DNA of 51,603 nt from Candidatus Erabacter solicola (GTDB taxonomy: Bacteria > Vulcanimicrobiota > Vulcanimicrobiia > Vulcanimicrobiales > Vulcanimicrobiaceae), in contig PLDY01000054.1 of the NCBI GenBank assembly GCA_003136895.1, positions 18,537 through 70,139 on the forward strand, written 5' to 3'. Shown in pieces: positions 1 through 8,962 of the stretch. The notes under the pieces were generated by a model that did no database searches, was not told the origin of the DNA, and saw only the letters and a list, made by a program, of their open reading frames with translations. Made by a program: the position numbers and the translations under genes. Numbering within the stretch: the first letter of the stretch is position 1; every line of letters begins with the position of its first letter.

Positions 1-1070
1 GCGCGGCCGACGCTGTTCGATTTCGGTGCGGTCGCGAGATAGAGCGTCGCGTGCGCGAGCGGATAGAAGGCCTCCGGCATTCCGACGAAGTGCGCGGCCT
101 GTTGCGCCGCGAGCGCGACTTGGAGGCCGCGCGAATCGGCCAGCCCGACGTCTTCCGAGGCAAGAATCACGAGCCGCCGCGCGACGAACATCAGGTCTTC
201 TCCGGCGTCGAGCATCCGCGCGAGCCAGTAGACGGCGGCATCCGGATCGCTGCCGCGAATCGACTTGATGAAAGCACTGATGACGTCGTAGTGGTTCTCG
301 CCCTTCTTGTCATAGGCGATCATGCGGCGCTGCATTGCGTCGGCGATCAGCGCCTTGTCGATGCGCTTGATGCCGGCCGCGTCGAGTTGTGCGGCGGCGG
401 CCGCGAATTCGAGCGTACCGAGCGCGACGCGTGCGTCGCCGTTCGAGAGTTGCGCGAGCGCGGTCATCGCGTCGTCGTCGAGGGCGATCTGCTCGTTGCC
501 GAGGCCGCGCTCGCGGTCGCCGAGCGCGCGCCGGACGAGCAGCGCGACTTCATCGTCGCCCAGCGCGTGCAGCACGAAGACGCGCGAGCGCGAAAGCAGC
601 GCCGAGTTGACTTCAAACGACGGGTTCTCGGTCGTGGCGCCGATCAGCGTGATCGTCCCGTCCTCGACGTAGGGGAGCACAGCGTCCTGCTGCGACTTAT
701 TGAAGCGGTGAATCTCGTCAACGAAGAGCACGCTTCGCTTTCCAACTTTGCGCGCTTGGCGCGCATCGGCCACGACCGCACGCAGGTCGGCGACGCCGGC
801 GCTCACCGCGGAGAGCGCGACGAAGTTCGCGCCGGTCGCGCGCGCAATCACTTCGCCGAGCGTCGTCTTGCCGGTCCCGGGCGGACCCCACAAGATCATC
901 GATGGAACGACGTCGCTTTCGATCGCGCGGCGCAGCGCGCGGCCCTCGCCGACGATCTGCGCTTGGCCGACGAACTCGGCCAACGTGCGCGGCCGCATGC
1001 GCGCTGCGAGCGGCGCCGGTGCATCGTGCTCGAAGAGGCCGACGTTCTCGCCGGACCGCCGCGCGCTCAA
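1..1070 (-). CDS. rarA: Replication-associated recombination protein A (RarA/MgsA), 3'-truncated by window edge
   Basis: This is an AAA+ ATPase of the clamp-loader-like RarA/MgsA/WRNIP1 family, which acts at stalled replication forks. About 356 residues are visible and the C-terminus lies beyond position 1. The N-terminus carries the family signature PLAARMRP..LAEFVGQ. Walker A (GPPGTGKTT) is at residues 62-70, Walker B (VLFVDEIHRF) near 114-123, and a sensor-1-like segment (IGATTENPSF) follows. The chosen start is TTG at 1070, whose last two bases are shared with the TGA stop of the upstream OstA-like gene (TTGA overlap), so translation is probably coupled. The next in-frame ATG would remove conserved residues. 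The family call is firm; the exact start is inferred. Confidence 0.93.
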   Translation of the reverse strand, partial: MSARRSGENVGLFEHDAPAPLAARMRPRTLAEFVGQAQIVGEGRALRRAIESDVVPSMILWGPPGTGKTTLGEVIARATGANFVALSAVSAGVADLRAVVADARQARKVGKRSVLFVDEIHRFNKSQQDAVLPYVEDGTITLIGATTENPSFEVNSALLSRSRVFVLHALGDDEVALLVRRALGDRERGLGNEQIALDDDAMTALAQLSNGDARVALGTLEFAAAAAQLDAAGIKRIDKALIADAMQRRMIAYDKKGENHYDVISAFIKSIRGSDPDAAVYWLARMLDAGEDLMFVARRLVILASEDVGLADSRGLQVALAAQQAAHFVGMPEAFYPLAHATLYLATAPKSNSVGR

Positions 1071-2224
1071 CGTCCCTTCTTCGGCTTCTTCGTCGCTTGA
1101 GTCTTGGGCGCGGCGGGAGCCGGCGATTCGACGGGAAGGCGGATTTTGGCAGGGGCGCCGTGCATATCGACGTTCCCCGTCTGCGTGTTATAGTCGACTG
1201 TATCGGCGTCGATGTAGTTGCTCTTGTCGCGGATGTGGACGTCGCCCTCGAGGTGCAACAGGTGGTTTGCATCGTCGAGCGTGCCGGACTTGGCCGTCAT
1301 ATCCCGATTGACTTGCGTGAAATGCACGTTGCCGGTGGCCACGTAGTATTTGCGCGAGCCGTCCGCATCGAGTTTGTCGCACGTCAGCGTCGACGCTTCT
1401 TGCGTGACCTTGGCGACATCGTTACCGGTGCCGAACTGTTTCTCTTGGTGAACGACCACGTGGCCGGTCGCGTGGAGAATCTTTCCTCTGGAGTTGCCGT
1501 CGCCTTCGTCGGCGCTGATCTCGGTGCCCGAGCGGACGGCCGTGAAACGAGTGGGAATCTCGAAGTCGCCACCCGTCATATTCCAATTGATCGTCGTGGC
1601 CTGGATGTGATCGTAGCCGGCCGGCGCGGGCGATTCGGCGGGCAGACGCATCGTGGCCGGCGTGCCGTGGAGATTGAGTTCGCCCGTCTGTGTATTGTAG
1701 TCGAGCACGTCGGCGTCGACGTATTGATCCTTATCGCGGACGTGCACGTCGCCTTCGAGATGCAACACGTGGTTCACGTCGTCGAGCGTTCCGCCGTTGC
1801 TCGTCATGTCGCGATTGGTCTGCGTGAAATGGACGCTGCCGGTCGCGACGTAGAACTTACGCGTACCGTCCGCATCGAGTTTGTCGCAGGTGAGCGTCGA
1901 CGGTTCTTGCGTCACCTTCGTGGCGTCGGCGCCCGTGCCGAACTGCTTGTTTTGGTGAACGAGCACGTGGCCGATCGCGTGCAGAATCTTCTTCTTGGAG
2001 TTGCCCGCGCCGATGTCGGCGGTGATATCGGTGCCCGAACGCACCGCCGTGAAGCGGCTGGGAATCTTGAAATCGCCGGTGCCCATGTTCATCTGGATGT
2101 CGGCGGCCTGGATGTGATCGAAGCCCGAAAAGTGGTCGATGCCGCGATTGGGCTGCGACGAGACCGTCCCACCGGCGGCCAAGACCAGCGCGAGCGCAAA
2201 GAGGGTAAGGCCCGAGAACTTCAT
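1067..2224 (-). CDS. Exported LptA/OstA-like protein with two tandem OstA-type domains
   Basis: This is a 385-residue exported protein. An N-terminal signal peptide (residues 1 to about 23, hydrophobic core LTLFALALVLAAGG) is followed by two near-identical 169-residue units (35-203 and 204-372) and a short Lys-rich tail (KKPKKGR). Each unit has the beta-strand pattern of OstA/LptA domains: a DHIQA start, GHVLVH/GHVVVH strands, ATGSVHFTQ/ATGNVHFTQ, LHLEGDVH and DYNTQTG. LptA-type proteins form the periplasmic bridge that carries LPS to LptD, and an lptC-like gene and lptD lie at the other end of this window. Each unit has one Cys (LTCDKLDADG). It sits between tsaC and rarA in the minus-strand run. 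A role in LPS or glycolipid transport is inferred from the fold. Confidence 0.82.
   Translation of the reverse strand: MKFSGLTLFALALVLAAGGTVSSQPNRGIDHFSGFDHIQAADIQMNMGTGDFKIPSRFTAVRSGTDITADIGAGNSKKKILHAIGHVLVHQNKQFGTGADATKVTQEPSTLTCDKLDADGTRKFYVATGSVHFTQTNRDMTSNGGTLDDVNHVLHLEGDVHVRDKDQYVDADVLDYNTQTGELNLHGTPATMRLPAESPAPAGYDHIQATTINWNMTGGDFEIPTRFTAVRSGTEISADEGDGNSRGKILHATGHVVVHQEKQFGTGNDVAKVTQEASTLTCDKLDADGSRKYYVATGNVHFTQVNRDMTAKSGTLDDANHLLHLEGDVHIRDKSNYIDADTVDYNTQTGNVDMHGAPAKIRLPVESPAPAAPKTQATKKPKKGR
1109..2122 (-). repeat. Intragenic tandem duplication, 2 x 507 bp, within the OstA-like gene
   Basis: Codons 35-203 (2122-1616) and 204-372 (1615-1109) encode two 169-residue units that align end to end without any insertion or deletion. 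Long stretches are identical in protein, for example TLTCDKLDADG, FTAVRSGT and DYNTQTG. The equal length and high identity point to a fairly recent internal duplication or to ongoing gene conversion. Confidence 0.85.
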
Positions 2225-2267
2225 CCGGACGCGCTCTTCTCCGAAGGGCGGCTGCCCGCCCGCAGGC

Positions 2268-2882
2268 TCAAATGAGGGTCGCGAAGATCCGCGCGAACGG
2301 CACCGCGCCCTCGCGAATCAAGCGCGCTTCGTGCTGCGAAACGTCGATCACCGTCGACTCGATACCGTGCGGCGCCGGGCCCGCGTCCACGAACAGGTCA
2401 GCCGGGGGCAGATCGAAAGAGGACTCACGTCCTGTATACGCCGCGCGGCCGCTAAAATTGGCACTCGTCGCGGCGAACGGGCCGCATCGCTCCAACAGTT
2501 GCGTGCAGAGTTGATGATCGGGTACGCGCAGACCGATCGAGCCAAGCCCGGCTGTCACGCCGGCATCGACAAATGTCGGGCGACGGACGATAACCGTCAG
2601 TGGGCCGGGTAGAAACGCGCGTGCGAGCTTGCGAGCCCGCAGATTGTCGGCCGTATATTCGAGAAACTCCGCAACGCCGGCTAGGTGCAAAGCGAGCGGT
2701 TTGTCGCGAGGACGGTCCTTGAGCTCGAAGATTCTCTCCACGGCTTCAAGGCGCGACGGATCGCAGCCGATGCCGTAGACCGTGTCGGTCGGAAAGATGA
2801 CGACGCCGCCGCCGAGGATGACGGCGGCGACTTCTTCGACGACGCGCTCGACCGTCTCGGCGCGCACGTCGATCGTCTGCAC
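2268..2882 (-). CDS. tsaC: L-threonylcarbamoyladenylate synthase (TsaC/YrdC/Sua5 family)
   Basis: This is a 204-residue YrdC-domain enzyme that makes threonylcarbamoyl-AMP from Thr, bicarbonate and ATP, the first step of tRNA t6A37 modification. Visible motifs are FPTDTVYGIGCDP near residues 30-42, the KxR-type nucleotide segment KDRPRDKPLALHL, and the ATSANFSG loop. Length matches the YrdC domain alone, without the extra Sua5 C-terminal domain. The ATG start lies 4 bases after the mreB stop, so the genes are probably co-transcribed. It could be a YciO-type paralogue, but no second copy is in the window. Confidence 0.9.
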   Translation of the reverse strand: MQTIDVRAETVERVVEEVAAVILGGGVVIFPTDTVYGIGCDPSRLEAVERIFELKDRPRDKPLALHLAGVAEFLEYTADNLRARKLARAFLPGPLTVIVRRPTFVDAGVTAGLGSIGLRVPDHQLCTQLLERCGPFAATSANFSGRAAYTGRESSFDLPPADLFVDAGPAPHGIESTVIDVSQHEARLIREGAVPFARIFATLI

Positions 2883-2886
2883 GAAC

Positions 2887-3888
<1,002 letters not shown>

Positions 3889-3891
3889 CTA

Positions 3892-3926
3892 GGCCCGGCG
3901 CCGCTCGCAGGGCGCCCCGAGCCGGG
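3892..3926 (-). promoter_or_regulatory. GC-rich hairpin in the leader just upstream of mreB
   Basis: CCCGGC at 3894-3899 can pair with GCCGGG at 3921-3926, and the palindromic GGCGCC elements lie inside. On the minus strand the structure ends about 6 nt before the possible ATT start (3888) and 27 nt before CTG 3867. It would hinder initiation at ATT more than at CTG. There is no U-run, so a simple terminator is unlikely. A regulatory role is speculative. Confidence 0.3.
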
Positions 3927-3979
3927 TAATTATGCCAAGGGGAAAGACCGATTCGACGGCGGCAGCCAAAGGCCGCCCG

Positions 3980-5329
3980 TCAACCGACGGTTGGGTTGGC
4001 CGCCGTTTCGAAGGTTCCGATCGGCTCGAGCAACGGCGTCACGCCGCTGGAACGCTGGACTTGGCCGCCGAGAACCGAGAGCATATCTTCCAGGCGCTCA
4101 TAGCCGCGGTCGATATACTCGAGCCCGATGATCTCGGTCTCACCTTGCGCCGCGAGACCCGCCACCACCAGGGCCGCGCCGGCACGAATGTCGGGTGCTT
4201 CGACGGGGGCTCCCGAGAGCGGGTTGCCGCCTTTGACGAGCGCCGTGTTGTTTTCCATTGCGACCCGGACGTCGGCGCCCATGCGAACCAATTCGTTGAC
4301 GTACGAGAAGCGCGCGTTGAAGATCGTCTCTTCGACGACGCTGGTTCCGGGCGCGGTGCACAAGAAGCTCAACATCTGTGGTTGCAGGTCAGTCGGAAAT
4401 CCCGGATGGGGTGCGGTCAAAATGTCGGTGCCGCCGGTGATGCGTTCCGCCTGCACGCGAATCCAATCGGTGCCGTTGGTCACTTTCACACCGCACTCGC
4501 CGAGTTTGAGCATGAAGGCCGCAAGTTGCTCGGGACGGCAGCGGTTGACGGTGACGTCGCCGCGCGTTGCAACGCCGCTCAGCAAGAGCGTACCGGCGAC
4601 GATTCGATCGGGAATGATCTCGTATTCGACGCCGTGCAGTTCGCGTACGCCCTCGACCACGAGCGTGTCGGTACCCTGGCCCTTGATCCGAGCGCCCATC
4701 GCGACGAGAAAATCTGCGAGGTCCACGACTTCAGGTTCCATCGCGACGTTGACGATCGTCGACGTACCTTCGGCCAGCACCGCCGCGAGCATCGCATTCT
4801 TGGTCGCGCCGACGCTCGGCATGCGGAAGTCGATCGTCGCGCCGCGCAGGCGGCCGCGCTTCGTTTCGGCGATCAGATAGCCGTGCGCGTTCGAAACTTT
4901 TGCGCCGAGCGCGCGAAAGGCTTGCTCGTGCATATCGGTCGCTCGCGTTCCCAGAATGCAGCCGCCGGGCAATGGCACCTCGGCCCGGCCGAAGCGTCCG
5001 AGCAGCGGTCCGACCAAGTCGAATGACGCCGCAAGCTTTCGCACCAGCGTGTAGGGTGCCCGATTCGAGGCGACGTTGGAACTGTCGATCGTGATCGTCT
5101 CGGCATCTTCCGAACGTAAGCGCGCGCCGAGCGCTTCGAGCAGCGACCACATGACCGAGACATCGGTGATGCGCGGCACGCGGCGCAGCGTGACCGGCGT
5201 TTTCGCCAGCAGCGCCGCGGCCATGATCGGCAGCGCCGCATTCTTTGCGCCGTGCGTATCGACGCTGCCGGTGAGCGTGTGTCCTCCGCGGACGCGCAGC
5301 GTTGTCTCGAGTCGATCGAGTACGTTCAC
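3980..5329 (-). CDS. murA: UDP-N-acetylglucosamine 1-carboxyvinyltransferase (MurA)
   Basis: This is the first committed enzyme of peptidoglycan synthesis; it transfers enolpyruvate from PEP to UDP-GlcNAc in the cytoplasm. The 449-residue protein has the EPT fold (inside-out alpha/beta barrel). The substrate-binding GAKNAALP motif is at residues 27-34. The catalytic loop PGGCILG carries Cys124, equivalent to the Cys of fosfomycin-sensitive MurA. The C-terminal DIRAGAALVVAGLAA and YIDRGYERL segments are also family hallmarks. The start is GTG at 5329, one base after the MFS gene stop (TAG-c-GTG), which suggests coupling. About 90 bp with a hairpin separate it from mreB. It is slightly longer than the usual 420 residues because of both termini. 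Confidence 0.97.
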   Translation of the reverse strand: MNVLDRLETTLRVRGGHTLTGSVDTHGAKNAALPIMAAALLAKTPVTLRRVPRITDVSVMWSLLEALGARLRSEDAETITIDSSNVASNRAPYTLVRKLAASFDLVGPLLGRFGRAEVPLPGGCILGTRATDMHEQAFRALGAKVSNAHGYLIAETKRGRLRGATIDFRMPSVGATKNAMLAAVLAEGTSTIVNVAMEPEVVDLADFLVAMGARIKGQGTDTLVVEGVRELHGVEYEIIPDRIVAGTLLLSGVATRGDVTVNRCRPEQLAAFMLKLGECGVKVTNGTDWIRVQAERITGGTDILTAPHPGFPTDLQPQMLSFLCTAPGTSVVEETIFNARFSYVNELVRMGADVRVAMENNTALVKGGNPLSGAPVEAPDIRAGAALVVAGLAAQGETEIIGLEYIDRGYERLEDMLSVLGGQVQRSSGVTPLLEPIGTFETAANPTVG

Positions 5330-5330
5330 G

Positions 5331-6527
5331 CTAGCCTGTATTCGCAGGCTCGGCCCGGCTCTCCGCCAACGCGGCCGGCCCCCGGCGTTGGGCCAACAGC
5401 CCGAGCACGAGCGCGATGAAACAGAAGAACGCCGAGATGGCGCCGGTCCAGCTCGTGCCGTAGGTCGCGAGGATCGCGGTCGAGATCGCCGGCATCACGA
5501 TGCCGGCGATCGATTCGAGCGACGACCCGACGCCCAGAACCGTGCCGCGCACGTGTTCGGGTGAGGCTTCGGTAAGCAACGCCGGCAAGGTTGCATTGGT
5601 AAAGCCGAGCGCGACTGCGAAGATGACCATAGCGAGCACGAGCGTCAGCACGCTATGCGCGAGCGGCACGACCAGAAAGAAGAGACATGCCGCGGCAAAT
5701 CCGAGATTTGAGACGCGCCGCACGCCGAGTCCGTCGGTCGCGCGGCCGACTCCGCCAAGCTGTACGACGATACTGAGAACGCCGAACGTCGCGAAGAGAT
5801 AGCTCGTCTGCGAAGCGCCGAAGCCGAGTAACGAGCGGATGACGAGCGCGAAGACGGCGAACCATGCATAGAGGCCGAGCGAGTAGGCAAGTTTCTGAAT
5901 GAGAATCGGCGAGATCTTTTTGTCGCCGAGGTAGCGGAAGATATCGGCGAACGTCGCGGATTTCGCGGTCTCGGCTTTTGCGGCGACCTTTTCGGGCAAG
6001 GTGAAGATCGTCAGCAGCAGCGTTACCACTTGCAAGCCGGCGGCGAACAGAAACGGCGTCGTGTATCCGTACTTCGCGAGCAGCAAACCGCCGGCTGCGG
6101 GTCCCAGCACGAATCCGGCGCTGAACGCCGCGCCGACATACGCGAACGCGCGCGCGCGTTGCCCGGGATCGACGCGGTCGGAGACGTAGGCCTGGGTCAC
6201 GCTGATGTTCCCGCCCGAGAAACCTTCGACGATGCGCGCCACGAAGACCCAGACGAGCGTAGGCGCGAAGGCGAGCATCGCCCAGCCGATCGTCGCGCCG
6301 ATCTGACTGACGATCAGCACGGATTTGCGCCCGATGCGATCGCTCAGATTTCCCCACAGGGGCCCGCCGATGAACTGACAGAACGCAAAGGTCGCAAACA
6401 GGATGCCGACCGTAACGTCCGACGCGCCGAAGTGCAGCACGTAGTACGGCAGGATCGGGATAAGGATCGAGAAGCCGAGGATATCGACGAAGGTGATGCC
6501 GAGAATCGGCAACAGTGTTTTGAACAA
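5331..6527 (-). CDS. MFS transporter, TetA/TCR-like drug efflux type
   Basis: This 398-residue protein has about 12 predicted transmembrane helices. The N-terminus (ITFVDILGFSILIPILPYY) matches the TetA-like drug:H+ antiporter subgroup, including the acidic residue in TM1. The MFS motif A, GNLSDRIGRKSVL, lies in the TM2-TM3 loop, and an antiporter motif-C-like stretch (GAAFSAGFVLGPAAGGLL) lies in TM5. It probably exports a small molecule, but the substrate cannot be read from sequence. It sits 3 bases after the SDR gene and 1 base before murA, so it is part of one transcript. Linkage to murA may be accidental. Confidence 0.85.
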   Translation of the reverse strand: MFKTLLPILGITFVDILGFSILIPILPYYVLHFGASDVTVGILFATFAFCQFIGGPLWGNLSDRIGRKSVLIVSQIGATIGWAMLAFAPTLVWVFVARIVEGFSGGNISVTQAYVSDRVDPGQRARAFAYVGAAFSAGFVLGPAAGGLLLAKYGYTTPFLFAAGLQVVTLLLTIFTLPEKVAAKAETAKSATFADIFRYLGDKKISPILIQKLAYSLGLYAWFAVFALVIRSLLGFGASQTSYLFATFGVLSIVVQLGGVGRATDGLGVRRVSNLGFAAACLFFLVVPLAHSVLTLVLAMVIFAVALGFTNATLPALLTEASPEHVRGTVLGVGSSLESIAGIVMPAISTAILATYGTSWTGAISAFFCFIALVLGLLAQRRGPAALAESRAEPANTG

Positions 6528-6530
6528 AGG

Positions 6531-7469
6531 CTAGCCGCGCCGGCCGGCGAGGCTGCGTTCTCCCCGTTTTTTGGTCATGCCGAATGCCGTCATCACGATC
6601 AGATCGCGCACGGGTTCGGGCAGACGTGCCACGAGCAGGCGAATCCGGGCGTCGCTCCCAACCAGATACCGCGCGCGCGGCCGTCGCGCGAAGAGCGCGC
6701 GCTCGATCACGCGCGCGACCGCTTCGGGCAGGATCGCATTCGCCTCATGGCGCTCCGCCAAGCGCACGACGCTGCGAATCATTGCGTCGTACTCCGAACG
6801 CGTCTCCGGCGCGGCCCCGTACATGATCTTGAGGCTCGCCTCGGCCGAGCGACGCCAGAACGGGGTCTTGACCGAACCGGGTTCGACGATCGAGACGGCG
6901 ACGCCGAACGGGCGCAGTTCGAGGCGCAGCGCGTCGCTCGCAGCTTCCAGGGCAAACTTCGATGCGGAGTAGGCACCCATGAACGGTGCGGCGAGTTTTC
7001 CGCCGATCGAACTGACGTTCACGATACGTCCGCCGCTCTCGCGCAAGAGCGGCAAGAACGTTTGGATCGCTGCGATCGCGCCGAAGAAATTGACGTCGAA
7101 CTGTTTGCGCAGTTCCTCGAGCGGTAAGAGTTCGAACGGGCCTCCGAGTGCGACGCCGGCGTTGTTGACCAATCCGTCGAGACGGTACTCGCGCAGACTC
7201 TCGATCTTGGCGCGCGCGCGGAGGAGCGAACCTTGATCGACGACGTCGATCAGCATCGGCCGAATATTACCGGCGCCTTCGCGCAAGAGCTTCTCACCGT
7301 CGATTTGGCGACGGATTCCAGCGAAGACGATCGTCCCACGACGCGCCATGCGCAGCGCGGTCGCAAAGCCGATGCCGCTCGAAGCGCCGGTAATGAGCAC
7401 GGCCGCCTGGCGGCGCAAACTCGAACCATGCTCCTTCGTCGAGCCGTTGGACGTCGTGATAGCCATCAT
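6531..7469 (-). CDS. Short-chain dehydrogenase/reductase (classical SDR, retinol-dehydrogenase-like)
   Basis: This is a 312-residue NAD(P)-dependent oxidoreductase. It has the Rossmann motif TGASSGIG near residues 28-35, NNAG, the catalytic Ser in VNVSSIGG, and YSASK with the Tyr-Lys pair. An Arg pair near the cofactor loop (AGIRRQ) hints at NADP. The C-terminal part beyond the core (about 60 residues) resembles the longer 11-beta-HSD or retinol-dehydrogenase-type SDRs. Its ATG overlaps the TGA of the MaoC gene (ATGA), implying coupled translation with a hydratase. The two may act on the same acyl or hydroxyacyl substrate, but that is inference. Confidence 0.85.
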   Translation of the reverse strand: MMAITTSNGSTKEHGSSLRRQAAVLITGASSGIGFATALRMARRGTIVFAGIRRQIDGEKLLREGAGNIRPMLIDVVDQGSLLRARAKIESLREYRLDGLVNNAGVALGGPFELLPLEELRKQFDVNFFGAIAAIQTFLPLLRESGGRIVNVSSIGGKLAAPFMGAYSASKFALEAASDALRLELRPFGVAVSIVEPGSVKTPFWRRSAEASLKIMYGAAPETRSEYDAMIRSVVRLAERHEANAILPEAVARVIERALFARRPRARYLVGSDARIRLLVARLPEPVRDLIVMTAFGMTKKRGERSLAGRRG

Positions 7470-7921
7470 GCGCGCGAGCCCTCGGGACGGCGCGGCAGCA
7501 TCACAATCGCGATCTGGGACATGACCGGGTCTCCGTCCTGGTTAAGCGTCTGCATCGAAAAGTGTGCGATGCCGCTCGGTTTGTCGGGCTTGGCGTGCAT
7601 TCTTGTCACTTCAACCTCGACCCGCAGGGTATCGTTTGCGAAGACCGGCTTGAGCCAGCGCAAACCGTCGACGCCCATCCCAACGCCGCCGCGCGAACCG
7701 AAGACGCCGCTTTCGACGATGAGCCGCATCGTGATGGCGGTCGTCTGCCAGCCGCTCGCGATCAGCCGGCCGAAGATCGTCGCCTTCGCCGCCTCGGGAT
7801 CGAGATGGAAGACCTGCGGGTCGTATTCGCGAGCGAAGGCGATGATGTGCTCTTGCGTCAGCGTGAACATACCCGTCTCCAGACGTTCGCCGACGGTCCA
7901 ATCTTCGAAGTACCGGTCCAC
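7466..7921 (-). CDS. MaoC-family (hot-dog) hydratase/dehydratase
   Basis: This is a 151-residue single hot-dog domain. The typical MaoC N-terminus YFEDWTVGERLETG is followed by the R-hydratase-like segment AFAREYDPQVFHLDPEAA with Asp and His at catalytic positions, then GWQTTAI. Family members hydrate or dehydrate (R)-3-hydroxyacyl-CoA or related thioesters. The start is GTG at 7921. The gene overlaps the next SDR by 4 bases. A 45-base gap separates it from the epimerase-like gene upstream. The substrate is unknown. Confidence 0.82.
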   Translation of the reverse strand: MDRYFEDWTVGERLETGMFTLTQEHIIAFAREYDPQVFHLDPEAAKATIFGRLIASGWQTTAITMRLIVESGVFGSRGGVGMGVDGLRWLKPVFANDTLRVEVEVTRMHAKPDKPSGIAHFSMQTLNQDGDPVMSQIAIVMLPRRPEGSRA

Positions 7922-7966
7922 GGCCAGTGCTTGCCCGCCCGCCGGACGCGTCCTGCGTGCGCTAGA

Positions 7967-8854
7967 CTATGACGCGAGTTTGGCCGGGAGGTACGAACCG
8001 TGTTCCAGTTCGTCGACGATCGTGGGTGCAGTTGGCGACCAGCCCAGATCGCGCTTGGCGCGCGCGGCGCTGACGCGTTGATCGAGCATCAAGCACTCAC
8101 CGAACGGACCGAGCAACTCGGGTTGGACCATCGTGGTCTTGCCGCCGGCGCCCGCACCGCGGCTCGCCGCTTCGGCGATCTCGCGCACGCTGAATGAAGA
8201 GTCGTCGACCGCGTTGTAGACCGCGCCCGGCTTGCCGCGTTCGGCGACGAGGGCGGTCAGGAGCGCCAAATCTTGGCGTCCGATCGTGGCCCAGGAGTTG
8301 AGACCCGGACCAACCATCGTCGTCGCTCCCCGGTCGCGCGCCGATTGTGCGAACATCGCCGGAATCCCGCCGCCATCGCCATAGACGATGCCGGCGCGAA
8401 CGACGTGTCCGCGAATTCCGATCTTCACCATGTTCTGCACCATGCGTTCCAAGTCGGGGCGCTTGGCGACGAGGGCCGGTGGTTCGAGCGGCGCCGCTTC
8501 GTCGGCGACGTCACGCGTGTTTCCGTAAACCCACGCGCCGCTCATGAAAAGAAACGTACGCTCCATGCCGGCCATCGTGCGCGCAATCGTCCGCACCGCG
8601 TGCAGATCGACGGTGTACGGATCGGCATCGGTGGACTGAACGCAGTAGATCACCATCTCGGCCGCTTTGACCGGTTCGATCAGCGTGTGCGGGCGCGCCG
8701 CGTCGCCGGCCACGACTTGCGCGCCCGAGGCTTGCAGCTTCATCCTGGCGACATCGCTGCGCGCGGTCGCCACGGTTTGGTGACCGCGCAACCGGAAAGC
8801 GCGCTCGACGGCGCTCCCGACGTAGCCCGTCGCCCCGATGATGAGGACATTCAT
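7967..8854 (-). CDS. NAD(P)-binding epimerase/dehydratase-like (extended SDR)
   Basis: This is a 295-residue atypical or extended SDR. The glycine motif GATGYVGSAV is at residues 7-16, and ATARSD follows strand 2. The catalytic Tyr position appears as SGAWVYGN, and a C-terminal substrate domain includes VYNAVDD and LGWSPTAP, as in nucleoside-diphosphate-sugar epimerase-like proteins. The usual YxxxK Lys is not obvious, so activity may differ from true epimerases. The gene diverges from the EamA transporter across an 80-110 bp gap that carries repeated GTTTTGG elements. Function beyond the fold is unknown. Confidence 0.75.
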   Translation of the reverse strand: MNVLIIGATGYVGSAVERAFRLRGHQTVATARSDVARMKLQASGAQVVAGDAARPHTLIEPVKAAEMVIYCVQSTDADPYTVDLHAVRTIARTMAGMERTFLFMSGAWVYGNTRDVADEAAPLEPPALVAKRPDLERMVQNMVKIGIRGHVVRAGIVYGDGGGIPAMFAQSARDRGATTMVGPGLNSWATIGRQDLALLTALVAERGKPGAVYNAVDDSSFSVREIAEAASRGAGAGGKTTMVQPELLGPFGECLMLDQRVSAARAKRDLGWSPTAPTIVDELEHGSYLPAKLAS

Positions 8855-8874
8855 ACCTCATTGTCTTCGGCCAA

Positions 8875-8930
8875 TCCGAACCGGTTTTGGAGCGTTTTGG
8901 CTGAAACCGCTCGGTTTGGATGCAGGTTGG
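8875..8930. promoter_or_regulatory. Candidate operator: repeated GTTTTGG-like elements between divergent genes
   Basis: The divergent gap holds GGTTTTGG (8883-8890), CGTTTTGG (8893-8900), CGGTTTGG (8912-8919) and AGGTTGGG (from 8924). It also holds an imperfect inverted pair TCCGAACCG (8875-8883) / CGGTTTGGA (8912-8920) and a perfect AACCGGTT palindrome (8879-8886). Such clustering in a divergent promoter gap suggests a binding site, but no regulator gene adjoins. Confidence 0.35.
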
Positions 8931-8962
8931 GCCGGATGATGGGCGTGGGGGGACGCGGTCCG

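Noticed and set aside
51-1100. 349-residue plus-strand frame at the left edge
   Set aside because: It is antisense to rarA, whose Walker motifs are clear on the minus strand.
8273-8935. N-terminal extension of the EamA transporter by about 220 residues
   Set aside because: The extension overlaps the epimerase gene in antisense, is Arg/His-rich, and ends just before the transporter's first helix.
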